64,000 bases of DNA from Piezodorus guildinii (GCA_023052935.1 CM041294.1:88892616-88956615), one strand, 5' to 3'. Positions 43,165-54,675 are shown, counted from the stretch's first letter. Numbers and translations: made by a program. The notes: generated by a model from the sequence alone, not told the origin.

Positions 43165-43350
43165 ATTCCAGACGATCGCACATACCTTGTCTCTGTTCCT
43201 GAGTGTCTTTTGCCTCCACCATCGAGGTAGATGGTACTTGTCGAGCGAGCCTAGTTAGTTAGAGTTAGTCACTTAAATCATAGTCGTTTTCTAATCCATT
43301 CCAGTACGAATACGTATCAAAAATTTAATCACATGCATTCAGCCTATTTT
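43165..43350. repeat. Inverse copy of 21376-21552
   Basis: See 21376-21552. It ends at the GGCTGAATGCATG inverse next to the H 3' end. Confidence 0.85.
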
Positions 43351-43352
43351 TA

Positions 43353-44255
43353 CTTTCACTTACCTTTATATGAAATATATAGTAAGGGAAAGTATTGCGA
43401 TCATGAAAATTTTCCAATTCCAGTTTTCGACGGAAATACACGTTTTAGGGTCTCCTGATTCAAAATAATCAAGTCCTGCAAAAAGGTCTGTGTGTTAGTG
43501 TGGTAACTCCCGGGAAAAATCGAAAAGTCCTATGAAACTGAAATTTCATATTTAAGACAACTATACGTCCGAGATGTTTCAGAACCTTTTTCATCAAAAT
43601 CAGCTGAACGGAAGATCTACTTTATACCATGCATTTGGTACCTTTTTACAATTTACTCGAAAATGGCTCTTACGATAAACTCTAGGGATATAGGTATAGA
43701 TGTAAAATTTAATGGGCTTTAATATCATATAGGTTTTATTCTGATTGAAATAGTACGACAGAGCTAGAATGCCGATACTTTAAATTGTATTCCTTTAAAG
43801 TACCTTTAATTCTGTAGATTCTATGAAAATAACTATATTATCTTGTTAGAATTGACAATTAACAGTTAAATATGCAAGTTGAGTGAATTTAATAAACAAC
43901 CAAAAGAGAAAACTAAAAAAATATTTTTTCAATGCATTTTTTTGTTTTTGGACATAAGAACAGTAATATATATGTATAATATACCGTTGGAAAGCTAAAT
44001 ATTTTAGACAAAATATTTTCTTGTACAAAAACTTGTAAAAGTTAATAAAAAGTGATGAAAAGCCGATAAAACTAACTGATTATTTTAGATAATAATATAA
44101 TAGACTTTTCAATAAAACACATGTTTCTATTCAAACTTAATTTAATTCTTTCTTCAACAATTTATTTTAATCTCTAAATGTTTTAAAACTTCTAAAATTG
44201 ATTTTATTAACGGATGTAAGTGAAAGTTGTGTGTTGCGCGCACCAGATATTTTTT
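43353..44255 (-). repeat. H repeat, complete
   Basis: Reverse copy from TTTACTTTCACTTACCTTTATATG to GTGTGTTGCGCGCACCAGA. Its 5' end differs from the 20466 copy, so only the 3' end and flank are specially shared with it. Confidence 0.85.
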
Positions 44256-44339
44256 TCTTAAATCTTTGGCATTCAAACGGTATATAATACGTATATGTTG
44301 CTATTCCTATTTATATTCTATCTTAATCTATCTGTATTC

Positions 44340-44650
44340 CTTGTTACTATATTATTCTATATTGTTATTTGGACTCAGGGGACTCTTAAACTTGTATTTA
44401 CGTTGAACACTGGAATTAAAAAATAATAAAAAAAAAAAAAAGAAAAGCAAACTGAATGGTAAGGGCTCTTCTGGTTAGCTTCTGGTAAGCGGATACCGTA
44501 CGGACACTCAGACCTTTATGTAGGACTTCGTTATTTGGACTCAGGGAACCTTTAAACGTGAATTTCTTCTGAAAAAAGGAATTCTAAAATTTTCACGATC
44601 TTAATACTTTCCTTTACTATATATTTCATATATAGGTATGTTAAAGTAAA
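44340..44650 (+). repeat. H repeat, two rearranged 3' ends
   Basis: TATTTGGACTCAGGGGAC appears at ~44368 and TATTTGGACTCAGGGAACC at ~44531. The second is followed by a full 3' end with TATATTTCATATATAGG. Confidence 0.7.
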
Positions 44651-44956
44651 AAAAAACAATGTACTATACTTGTCAGCAATTTTCATAACTGAATATAAAC
44701 TGCTTAACCTCTATATCCTATGAAGGGTCTTGGATTCAGTAATGTAGAAATTCGCGCGCTGTTTCTAAACAGTATGTGATTTCTACTATGTAAAGGCTAC
44801 TAAAGTTTATTCAGTTATTGAGGTCTCTTAATCCCAGGGTCACTCCATAGCTGAAGAAACAAGAAAAATTATTCTTCCACACACTAGACCATATAAATCT
44901 AGTGCTCTATCCTTTATCCACTCCGTCTGAAATAATAAAATATTCTGCATTATTAA

Positions 44957-44960
44957 TATA

Positions 44961-45018
<58 letters not shown>
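44957..45018. repeat. (TA)n microsatellite
   Basis: About 60 bases of TA. Confidence 0.95.
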
Positions 45019-45020
<2 letters not shown>

Positions 45021-45359
45021 ATATCTGTTATCCTTGTAACTATAATTGTTGCTAGTTTATAAATATATTCCATCAACGGTTAATACGTATTCAATAATTG
45101 AAAGCAAGCATATAACACATAAACATATAACACTATCCTATTGTTATGTATTGAGAATACTGAGCGGTGTAGGTTCATTATTGGATATTTATTACATAAT
45201 ATTAATAAGGCAATACTTACTATATATCTCACATATAGGTAAGTGAAAGTAATTTTATTAACGGAAACGGTGAAGTTGTCAGTAAATACCGGGCTTATGT
45301 AAAAAAAAAAAAATAACAAAAGACTACAAGGAGATTTATCTTGCATTATAAAATACTTA

Positions 45360-45700
45360 GGGAGAAGTGGTGTGAATATTAATTAGCCGGAGGCGACTGG
45401 ATGGCTTGCTAAGGGGTGGGTAGAGAAGGACATCTTATTAGCGACCCAGGCAATAAGGACCAAAGGACATGAGTCCTTTGAGGAGAGGCAAGAGCAAGGG
45501 CTGAGGGTGGAGCAGAGGGGTTCCTCAGGGCATAAACTTCATTAAGCCAACTCCTTCTTGGGGGAGGTGCTGAGGTGAAATCTGTAATCAGCGGCCACGG
45601 GTCTTAATGAAGGGTCTCTACTCATAGATGTTGCAATGAGATAAGGGATAATAATGCTAAGCAGCTTATTAATATTCTCAATACTGGAATAAATAGATTA
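45360..45700. other. GC-richer unique-looking patch
   Basis: Purine-rich with GAGGAGAGGCAAGAGCAAGG and GGGGAGGTGCTGAGG. No frame above background and no match to other parts of the window. Confidence 0.4.
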
Positions 45701-45992
45701 AGAGCAGGATCATTTATAATTTATTGGTGTTTCTTTTAAAATCTGAATGAATTAAAGAGCCTATTTTTTTGATTTTCTCGGATATTGCTCACAGGTCTTG
45801 TTGTTGTTGTTTTGGTTTTAAGGGCAAAAAACTGCGAGTAGTTATTATTGCCCAAAAATCATCAGAAGACGATTAAATTACCTATAGAAAAAAATCGATT
45901 CTAAAAAAAAAATTATGAACAACATCAATAGACATTATTATTTAATCGGAACTGTAAACATAATGATTAGCAGCACCAAGTAAAATTAAAAA

Positions 45993-46898
45993 TCTGGTGC
46001 GGGCAACACACGACTTTCACTTACCTCCATTTTTAAAATCAATGAAAGAATTTTCATATACAGTTAGAGATAAAAATACGTGAAATTATTAAGGAATTAA
46101 TTAAATTAAATTTCTATAGAAACATGTGTTTGATTCAAAAATCTATTATATTATTATCTAAAATAATCAGTTAGTGTTATGTTCATTTCATCACTCTCTA
46201 TTAACTTTTAAAAGCTTGTGTATGAGATGATAATATTTCTAAAATCTTTAGCTTTCCAACGGTATATCATACATGTATATTACTGCTCTTATGTTCAAAA
46301 ACGAAAAATTTCATTAAAAAAATATTTTTCTGTTTTCTCCTTTAGTTGGGTATCGAATTTATTCAATTTATATATTTACTAGTTTTTCATCAGCGTTAAC
46401 AAGACAATCTAGTTATTATTATTCAATCTACAAAATTAAAGGTACTTTAGGGGAAGAAAATTTAAAATTAAATATCGGCATTTAAGCCCTGTCAGACCAT
46501 TTTTATCCAAATAAAACCTACATGATATTAAAGCCCATTAAATTTTACTTCGATATAGCGAGTTTAATCAAAATCGTCGGAACCGTTTTTGAGAAAATCG
46601 AAAAAAGGTGCAAAATGCATGGTATAAAGTGCCTCTTCTGGTAGGCTCATTTTGATGAAAAAAGTTTTGTCACGTCTCGGGCGTATAGATGTCTTAAATA
46701 TGAAATTTCAGTTTCATAGGACTTACCGTTTCCGCCCGGGAGTTACCACACACACACACACACACACACAGACCTTTTTTCGGGACTTGGTTATTTGGAC
46801 TCAGGGGACCCTAAAACGTGTATTTCCGTTGAAAACTGGAATTCGAAAATTTTCACGATCGCAATACTTCCCCTTACTATATATAGTAAGTAAAAGTA
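45993..46898 (+). repeat. H repeat, complete; reference copy of the family
   Basis: Order of landmarks: TCTGGTGCGGGCAACACACG; TTTCACTTACCTC; TTTCCAACGGTATATCAT; TTCTCCTTTAGTTGGGTATC; TCGATATAGCGAGTTTAATC; GTATAAAGTGCCTCTTCTGG; TTAAATATGAAATTTCAG; (CA)n at 46746-46769; GGGACTTGGTTATTTGG; CACGATCGCAATAC; GTAAGTAAAAGTAAAA. The inverted TTTCACTTACC/GGTAAGTGAAA near the ends and the internal CA tract recall Helentron-type non-autonomous elements, but no Helentron protein or diagnostic end was seen. Confidence 0.85.
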
Positions 46899-46959
46899 AA
46901 AATGTGAGTAATATTAATAAGTGCAAAAAATAACCTGAATGTTTTAAATGAGCTGATAT

Positions 46960-47810
46960 AAAGGGATGTTCTTCACCAATTGAATGACACCGTCGACGGC
47001 CCGATCACTATAGCTTAATGCCTCAGAGACTTTACATGGTAAGCTACTACATTTTACAAATTCTCTACTGTAAAGAGGACACTATTCGAAAATATTAGTT
47101 ACTGTGAGAGTCACTTTACACAGTTGACATCGAGAGGGATCCCTTCGAGCCATGAGTGAGACAACAGTGTCCTATCCTCAGGCGGGCGATAACTACCTCC
47201 TCAGGCCTGCACTTTCTTAATGATAAGACCCAGCAGCTGATGGTCGGTTTGACATTTTTCAATTTGTTGTTTTCTAGTTCAGTCCAAGACTGTTGCCATT
47301 CATTTATGATCTTCGCTTTTATTGGATGAAACAGCTCAGATAATGAAATTAAAGAGGGCGTTATTTCTTTTAGCAAATGTGGCTCTGTTGCTGCTTTGTC
47401 AACTTCCTCGTTCCCTGATATTCCGGGGGAAGACAGGAATGTTTCAATATTTCGTATTTTTCAGCATTTTCATGTTGAAATAAGGAACTGTGAGCAGGGT
47501 CGTCTGGTTTTGTGTACATCTTAGTGGTATATTTAGCGGCGAGCTTTTGGAGGCGATAAGAAAGAGGGAGAACTCCTGCATCGACGCAAAGACTGTTCAC
47601 TGGGCTAGATCTAAAAGCTCTAGTTGATAGACGTATACCGGCATGGTGGGCTGCATCTATTTTTTAAAATCTTATTTTGAGGAGCAGAGGAATAGATGAA
47701 GCAACCGTGATATATTTTAGTGAGTATCAATGCCTCATAGATGCGGAGCATTGTTTTCCTATCTGAACCTAGGTCTCCTACAGCTCCCAGGTCTTTTTAA
47801 TTGAAATAGA
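46960..47810 (-). pseudogene. LINE ORF2, RNase H-containing C-terminus, degenerate
   Basis: On the minus strand across frames: RKTMLRIYEALILTKIYHGC and FIYSSAPQ (post-RT region); SPVNSLCVDAGVLPLSYRLQ; then FLSSPGISGNEEVDKAATEP, the last RNase H motif (compare PSHVGIxGNExAD); LHPIKAKIINEWQQSW; RPEEVVIARLRIGHCCLTHG; and a C-terminal CxxC...H-like piece (RCQLCKVTLTV). The layout fits RNase-H-bearing clades such as I. A frameshift near 47370 and several stops make it dead. It is unrelated to J1-J3, which lack RNase H. Confidence 0.8.
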
Positions 47811-48112
47811 TGGGTAAACAAATATATCAATTAAATTATAATGACTTTAGTGTAATAATGAAAGGGCTAAACAGCACAAACTATGACTAAATAAAATGTA
47901 CAAAAATATAAACATAAAATAGGAAACATTAAAATATGATATATAGAAGATAAATAAGTAAAACTATCATCTCTATGTGAGGAGTATTGTAAGGGAAAAG
48001 GTTTGATTTGGAGAGTAGAAAGGAATTATTTTTTCCTTAATAATATTTTTTTTCCTTTCTACTTATAACATCACACCTTTGTCTTCACATTATTCCTTCA
48101 TCCACCACTCGG

Positions 48113-48168
48113 GGTTATCTGAAGCATAGTGGCTAGTATAACAACCTTCTATGACCAAGGTCGTTTTT
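48113..48168 (+). repeat. SINE-A, head fragment
   Basis: GAAGCATAGTGGCTAGTATAAC then CCTTCTATGACCAAGGTCG matches only the tRNA-like head. Confidence 0.7.
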
Positions 48169-48542
48169 AAATTGAAAACACCCCTTCTCTCTGCACAACT
48201 GATGGCCTAAGATTACACTAGAACATCCTGGGATGACAAGGTGATGAAAAGGTGGTGATTATCACGCCCCAAGTCCCTAACTTGGACCCTGGTAGAGGCA
48301 CTTTGAAGAAGCATCGCTTGGTGAGGTGCCAAGTTGAGAGATTTACAATCCGACAAGTACCTCCATAGTGGCGGCTTCAACTAATGCCCATGTCCTGGGA
48401 TATATATATATATATATCATTTTTCGGCCTCCAAGTTTAGTCATCCTTAAGTTTTGTTAAGATTATATTATCACGAGATTTCATCCAAATATGTCTATTA
48501 TAGTACATCTTTTAATATGCATACACTTATAATTTGTTTTTC
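48169..48542. other. Spacer, moderately GC-rich
   Basis: Contains CCCTAACTTGGACCCTGG and a short (TA)n at 48400-48418. No gene recognised. Confidence 0.4.
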
Positions 48543-48672
48543 AAAAAACAATTTTTACTGAGTAATATTACAATCTGTCCTAATTGGGACATTTAATATA
48601 GTTATCAAGTACAACATTCATACTACATTCACACAAAATATACAAAAAAGTAAATATAAAATAATAATACTG
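48543..48672 (-). mobile_element. LINE 3' UTR fragment (J1-like)
   Basis: CTGAGTAATATTACAATCTG, CCTAATTGGGACATTTAAT and CATACTACATTCACAC match the 27826 fragment and the J1 3' end. Confidence 0.65.
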
Positions 48673-48947
48673 TTCGGTAATTTGATTTTATTTTATTTTG
48701 GATTTGAAGTGTATTTCATTTTGAGTTTGTCGCCTTAACCGTCACCGGAGATATCAATCGCTGGGCCAACTATTGGGTTATCGGTAGCATGAGAATGCCA
48801 TTGGTATAGCGGGGATGCCGTGCGACAGCATTTTTTTTTTTTCCTTTAAACTCTCTTTCATTTTTTATGTGGAGACTGTATCGAGCGTGTGATCTCGGCT
48901 TTGAGTCCGCTGATGTTAATTGTTTAAAGTTGTGGTTTAACTTTTTT

Positions 48948-48952
<5 letters not shown>

Positions 48953-49041
<89 letters not shown>
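48953..49041. repeat. (TA)n microsatellite
   Basis: About 85 bases of TA with one break. Confidence 0.95.
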
Positions 49042-49043
<2 letters not shown>

Positions 49044-49472
49044 CTGAACTCAATCATAAAACTTATTAAAACATTTTCTGTATGTATGAATATGAACTCA
49101 CCCAAGAGGTAGTAAATGTCGGGATATCGGGAAAAGTTATAAAAAATTCCATTCCTACCGGCAGATCGGTATTAAAATATTTGAATCTCTTTTAAATTCC
49201 ATTTAGATAAATATTAATGGAGACTTATACAGAAAATTCCTTGGTATATAAAAGTTTAACATGTATTCTTCAAATATATTTTAATGTTTAAACTTTGGGG
49301 AATACTAGTGATACACACAATGCACTTTTTTTAGTTAAAACTAAAAACTCTTTACTCATATATAAAGAATAGCACAGAAAACAAAATTAACATACAGGAT
49401 GAAAATAATTAATCAAAATGGAACTATTTTGGCTGTTGAAATTATCGTAGATAGAAAAAACTAGGAGATAGT

Positions 49473-49571
49473 CGTTTTAGAAAATTTAAATTTTGTCATC
49501 GTTTCGGCTCAAACTTGCGAACCGTCATCAGGGCTACAAAAATCGGCGAAATTAAACAATTCTAAAACGAC
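49473..49571 (-). ncRNA. Hammerhead-like motif inside an inverted repeat
   Basis: GTCGTTTTAGAA at 49473 is mirrored by TTCTAAAACGAC ending at 49571. Within it, on the minus strand, CTGATGA (49525-49531), one extra base, GGTTC...GAGCC, GAAAC (49501-49505). The following triplet is GAT rather than GTC, which would not fit the cleavage rule. Confidence 0.35.
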
Positions 49572-50563
49572 TGAATCCCGATTATTTCTGGATACAATAA
49601 ATCTATATATTTTTCAGGAAACTCTTTATGAAGTATCCTGCTATGGTGCATACAAAAGCTTTTCAAAACATGAAGAATCGAAGAATGAAGAATCTTAGGC
49701 CTAAGACCCTTGTAAGCCTGTTTTCCTCCTCATTTATCTCCTTCAGGAGTAAAATGGTTATAAAAAAAAGTTACTACTTTACAAGCATAAAAGTTTTAAC
49801 GTAACTTAAAAAGTTTTATCTCGTTCGCTGTTGTTGACGGAGTCTTAGTAGAAATTAATCCACTAAAACGCGCCTCTCGTTGTTCTAAGTTTAGCGGACA
49901 ACAGAAGGCTCCTGTTTAATTGTTTATTACAAGTAATTATCTCTTTTGTTATTTATAAAAAAAAAACTTGGTTAAAAATACAGTAATCTCTATATTCGGT
50001 GTATTTTCTTGGAATTTTTTTTATTATAACTTTCGTTTTAAAAAAAATACAGTCACGGTCAAAGATTTTGCATCACTCAATACAGCGAATTTCTCTGACA
50101 TTGTACATTAAGGTATGTTTTAATTTTCAAAACTGTGACCACTGTTAATTTGTGTCACCGCTATTTCCTATGAACATTTATCTACTTCATTAAATCTCAT
50201 AATGTTTAATTTTTCTGATAGAAAAACGCTTAATTTTCGAGATAAATACAGACGTTAAACTGGTAGTAGTAAAAGCTACTAACCAGGAACTATGAAAAGT
50301 TATTTTTTATTTTACTAAGTTTATAGTATAAAAAAGTAGAATAAAACAAAAAATATTCGTTTGATCAATTTAGCACCATAAATAATTAAAGTATAAGTGA
50401 TGCTATTTCGATGACCATATACAAATTAACATGTAATTTCTGAAAAGAGGTGATAATTTGAACAGGATCTATTTTTTTTTTTTTTTAAATTAGCTATGCA
50501 AAAGAATTTAAGAATAAAAAGTAGTGATGAACAAAAAATACATAAGTAATCGATATTACTTAA

Positions 50564-50568
<5 letters not shown>

Positions 50569-50631
<63 letters not shown>

Positions 50632-50911
50632 CGGTTGGCGCGATAGGCCTTGAAGGCCCTTGGCCGCGCGGTATGGTTTATATTCCACACCGCGATACTC
50701 GATGAAATTTTATAGGGTAGGGTCATCACTCCCTACGCCTATTTTTGTGGGTAGCTATCAATTAGCTGACGGGTCCCACATACCCGGGGGAGATCGTGAG
50801 TGAATCCCCATTTATTAGTATGCTTGAAAAAAGCCCTCCTGGGACTGGGATTCGAACTCACAACTTCAGCGTGGCAGGCTAGCGCGCTAACCACTCAGCC
50901 ACGGGCTCCCC
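50569..50911 (-). repeat. SINE-B: tRNA-derived, with ~62-base poly(A)
   Basis: On the minus strand the head reads GGGGAGCCCGTGGCTGAGTG and GTTAGCGCG (A box TGGCTGAGTGG), then GAGTTCGAATCCCAG (B box). The body is GC-richer than its surroundings and has an inner stem-like GCGCGGTATGG/CCACACCGCG part. The tail is an unbroken A run (T run at 50569-50631), which suggests a young insertion. Confidence 0.85.
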
Positions 50912-51261
50912 ATTACTTAATTACACGATTATTAAAACGGTAAATACATAATTATAGGTTGGGTCTTGAGAACTTAGTATTTGGAAAAGTAAAATTTAAG
51001 GCTATGAAGAAAAAATCATACAAAAATACAATTTTTTTTTTAGGTAAGTTTTACACAAACCCCATCATCAAATTATGAATTATGAATTAGACTAACAACA
51101 GATATTAACGTTTCAGATTATAGTATTATAATTTGTGAGTAAGGCTTCTTACCAGAAAAAACCGAGTTACTTAAGCTTAGAAATAATTTTGGGTTTGCCT
51201 ATTTTAATGTAATAAATAAAACAATAAAATTCTCTCCTAAAGAATAGCAATGTAATCTACT

Positions 51262-52208
51262 CATAAACCTTCAGGAATAAAATCTTTTAATAGAAGAGAA
51301 AACCGTGCTCTGTTTAAAAATTCAAAAAATTCTGTTTGGTAATGAATCGTACAATTGTTTCATTGATTCTTGAGGTATTTGTTCCCATGAAGCTAGAATT
51401 GCAGATTTTAACTCTTCGATTGTTCCCAACTGTCTTTACTCGGAGTACACGCTTATTGAAAGTATTCCCCAAACTTTTCGATTATGTTCAGGTCTGGGGA
51501 GACTGCAGGCCAGTCTAATTTGGTAATTTTGTTGCTAGTAAACCAGTGTTTAATAATTTTCCCTTAATGTATTGGGGCGCTATCTTGCCGCAAAACTGGT
51601 GTGCCTTCAGACATGTCATTAAATGTCAACTTTTTCTCCTCCAACACATTTTTATATTCAGTTATAAAACACTTTTTATGAAAGAAATAACAAATTTCCT
51701 TTTTTTTTTGGAACCAATTGATGCCTAAACCATAACTTTGCCTCCTCACATTTGGCATCATAATAATTTTTTTTCTTCCTTTCTTAAGTCATGAAAAAAA
51801 TAGGAAAATCCATCAAATTTGATCTTTTTTTTTTAATCACTAAAAATTACTTTTTCCACTCCTCAGTCCATGACATTACATCTGGGCTAATTTGTGATGC
51901 GTAGTCAAAACTGTTTTTTTTTTTTTTTTTTAACTTTTTTTTAATAATCTTTGAACATTTCTTAGTTTTATTTGAACTCCAGCTTTCTCAGCAATTGTTC
52001 TTGCTGTTTTGTAAGATTTGGATGTCAAAACAGGGAGCATCCCAGAAGAACGGTTGGTTGCATATGTCTCCCCATGCCGAATAAACTTCGCGACAGATGA
52101 AAAACTCCGGTTGGTTCCGTGGTTTGTTTCCCTCCAACTCATACCGTTCATGTGGAGTGAAGAAATTGAGCGGCGCTCTTCTTCGGAGAAACACTTATTT
52201 TTCCCCAT
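51262..52208 (-). pseudogene. Tc1-like DDE transposase, broken
   Basis: The N-terminus is an open 92-codon stretch (51930-52208): GKNKCFSEEERRSISSLHMN then GMSWRE, a helix-turn-helix of the Tc1 type, and TARTIAEKAGVQIKLRNVQR (second HTH). Further on are LRQDSAPIH (second catalytic D, QDNAPxH box), NWPAVSPDLNIIEK (SPDLN box with the E) and ESMKQLYDSLPNRIFEFLNR (C-terminus). Poly-T runs, frameshifts and stops separate the parts. The family is certain; activity is lost. Confidence 0.85.
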
Positions 52209-52589
52209 GACTCGCGTTATTTTTTAGGTCTATTTGCGAACAAATTCGACCCTACACTGAAGTAGAAATGGCATCTTAACGATTTCAACTGTAGAGGATT
52301 AAGAATATTGTAAACAACAGCAAGTGTGTCTATCATTTCGACGCATAGAAAATGTCAATATTTACTGATGTTTACAGTAATTCCCAAGGTCTAAGATTGT
52401 CCTCATTTCAATATCATAATTTATACTTTAAAGTACTTTAAAAAAAATTCAATAAAAAATAAAGAAAACATGAAAAGTTTTTCAACTTTAATGGGTGTAT
52501 CTACCATTTTGTCACTGAGTGTATATTGGAAATATGCTATAGAAGTTCATGCCCCATAAATTACATCTTTTTTTTCGAATTCCCAATTT

Positions 52590-52785
52590 TAGGTATAACG
52601 TATAAGACGAACGTAGCATCGAACAAGAAATAATATATCGTTAGATCTTATGACCATAACATTTGGTCTATAGATAGATGCAATCAAATATCTCGGCTTG
52701 ACATTCAACAGAAGAATGACATGGGGCCCACATATCAAGAACAAAAAGGTAATGCTAAACAAAAGACTACAACTTTTATACTCAC
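52590..52785 (+). pseudogene. J3 ORF2, short fragment
   Basis: IKYLGLTFNRRMTWGPHIKN then LNKRLQLLYSL matches the thumb region of J3 (YLGLTLDRRLTW...LNRRLKVLHSLL). It is cut by the next element at the TAA repeat. Confidence 0.75.
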
Positions 52786-52788
52786 TAT

Positions 52789-53120
52789 AATAATAATAAT
52801 AATAAAAGCCTTTATTTATATGTAAATACAAAGTTATTAATTATTATGTATAAAAAAACAAAACAAAAAAATGAATATTTACATATAGACCTTCCCAAAG
52901 AATGGGAGATTAGAGTCTTTTGGGCGGAGACTAGCCGAACCTAAAACTTGAGTTGCTGGCACTTAGTTTTCCATAACACTCTGTCTTGTGCGTGTCTCAT
53001 CCACAAAGAACCTTCCTTTTTTTTTCAATTCGTCGACCCAGCGCTTGCGTTGTCGGCCTCTGCGTCTTTTTTTATTGATAGGGATCCATTCGGCAGCTCG
53101 CTTTGCCCAACTGTCTTGTA
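52789..53120 (-). pseudogene. LINE ORF2 tail and 3' UTR with (TTA)n tail
   Basis: The minus frame WAKRAAEWIPINKKRRRGRQ then RKRWVDELKKKGRFFVDETR is the Arg-rich C-terminal tail typical of RTE/CR1-like ORF2 proteins. The 3' end on the minus strand is (TTA)n at 52789-52805. RT and endonuclease are missing. Confidence 0.7.
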
Positions 53121-53660
53121 TATATATATATACAAAAAAAATGAAAAATATAGTCATTAGAAACGAGAAAAATAAGGATAAAAAATCTTTAAGCAATATA
53201 ATATTAAACTAACAACTATTAGTGGGGATATATAACGAAAAAAGATATAAATTGGGTAAGAGGGGAAAAGAGAACATGATCAATTGAAAAGTATAGTAGA
53301 AAGACATAAAATGTATGCAATTGGTCAAACACATTCAATATAGCACCTTATAATTCAGTTTGTATGGATTATACAATTCGAATGACGATTATGATTGATT
53401 GTATTAGTGTCCTTTCATTACTAGCAATGGACCAATTACCTGCTAGCAGGTGTTCTGACAGATAACATTAGAGTTATATTCTGTATTAACTAGGGTAGCT
53501 AATGGGCTAGGATGAGTATCAAGTTTAGTCACGGCTCTAGCGAGTTATTTGAAGATGGGTTACATAGTAGATAGACCCTGAGAGAAGTTTCAGGCTGAAT
53601 TGACTTATTGTATTACATGACGTGTCAATTATTCTACAGAGATTGGTTTAGACAATTTTT
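53121..53660. other. Spacer, no gene recognised
   Basis: AT-rich; nothing supportable. Confidence 0.45.
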
Positions 53661-53663
53661 CGA

Positions 53664-54370
53664 CATTTTTTTTTTTTTTTATCGATGTTTATTTATATTC
53701 ATATATATTTATAAAAAGTGCTATTTAGCACGCCTTCCTAGGCGTTAATTCATAAAAGGAAGTCTCTCATCCAGCGTCTTTCAGCCTTCTTCTAACAGGC
53801 ATTTCACCTAAGACAGACATGTTGTTTATGAGTGTATTGTTGTGTCCTTGTATTTCGACATGTAACCGTGAATAGAGTTTCTGTATATTAACTATTGGTT
53901 GTTGTAAGCCCGTATGTAGAGTTTTGTTATTTACTTACCAAGGAGCTTTCTCTATGAATTCTAAAATTTTGATTGAGATGATAGCAATTTTTAAATGTGA
54001 GCCATTTTTGCTGAACCATAAATATGTGAGGCGTAAGTCCATATCGGTTTAAGTACGTATGTGTATGTATTTAGTTTCAATCTAATTTTTAATTTTGATG
54101 ATTTAGATAAAAGAGAGTGGAGTACTTTCAGTCGGCGGTTTAGAGTCTGTCTTTTTATTTTGCGTGGCTTCCAAGTCAGTCTTCGATCGAGTGTCAGTCC
54201 TAGATAATATAAAGAGGTGGTCTGAGGAATTTGTTTGTCGTCGATGAAAATTGGCGGGCAAGTGTTTTTTCGTAGTGTGAACGAAACCTGTTTTGATTTG
54301 TCGGGATAAATTGAATTTTCCCAAGAGTGTACCAATTTAGTAGTAGCATTAAGTGATTTCGTACAGTTAG
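53664..54370 (-). pseudogene. J3 ORF2 C-terminus and 3' end
   Basis: The minus frame reads DKSKQVSFTLRKNTCPPIFI, DDKQIPQTTSLYYLGLTLDR, TLNRRLKVLHSLLSKSSKL and YVLKPIWTYASHIYGSA then a stop. Further broken codons lead to RRRLKDAG-like residues near 53790. A T run at 53664-53680 is the poly(A). The RT catalytic box is lost. N-terminal residues of the longer open frame beyond 54370 are not LINE-like. Confidence 0.8.
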
Positions 54371-54574
54371 TGAAGCCAGTATAGGATCGTCGTTTGATGT
54401 TAAGATTCATTGAAGATCCGTTAAAAATAATGAATTTTCCATTGAATAGCGTAGTGCTATTTTCATAATACACAAAGAGAAAAATCTGAGCGCTAAAGTG
54501 CCAAACAAAAATAAAAATCAAACCGATTTTAATGTAAACCATGGGTGATCCCAAATTTTTGACCGGCAATGTTT

Positions 54575-54675
54575 GTCTAGTTTCTGGTTTTGATTATTTG
54601 GATAGAAGAGAGTATAGTACTTTCAGTCGCTGATTGAGAGTCTGTCTTTCCATCTTGACATGTGGGTTCACTTGA
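54575..54675 (-). pseudogene. J3 ORF2, tiny extra fragment
   Basis: TTTGATTATTTGGATAGAAG and CAGTCGCTGATTGAGAGTCTG repeat the thumb region found at 54095-54150 and 61690-61745. Confidence 0.65.

Larger units (their letters stand above)
50050..52521 (-). mobile_element. Tc1/mariner-like element, decayed
   Basis: Left end CAGTCACGGTCAAAGATTTTG and right end CAAAATGG...TGTCACTGAGTG are poor inverted repeats of the Tc1 style, each next to TA (50048-50049, 52522-52523). A broken transposase (51262-52208) is inside, and a SINE-B has inserted at 50569-50911. The TIR call is weaker than the transposase call. Confidence 0.6.

Noticed and set aside
47116..47600. Two adjacent minus-strand frames as separate genes
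   Set aside because: They are the two sides of one frameshift in the RNase H tail of a LINE.
48770..49105. A 111-codon minus-strand open frame as a protein
   Set aside because: More than a quarter is Ile-Tyr repeat read from a (TA)n microsatellite.
50820..50911. A true tRNA gene on the minus strand
   Set aside because: A and B boxes are good, but the acceptor ends do not pair over a full cloverleaf and the sequence continues into a ~300-bp body with a poly(A) tail. It is a SINE.
53991..54569. A 192-codon open frame as a host gene with an N-terminal membrane segment
   Set aside because: Only the part from about residue 70 on is J3 RT; the hydrophobic start is read from unrelated AT-rich DNA and the frame has no supporting context.
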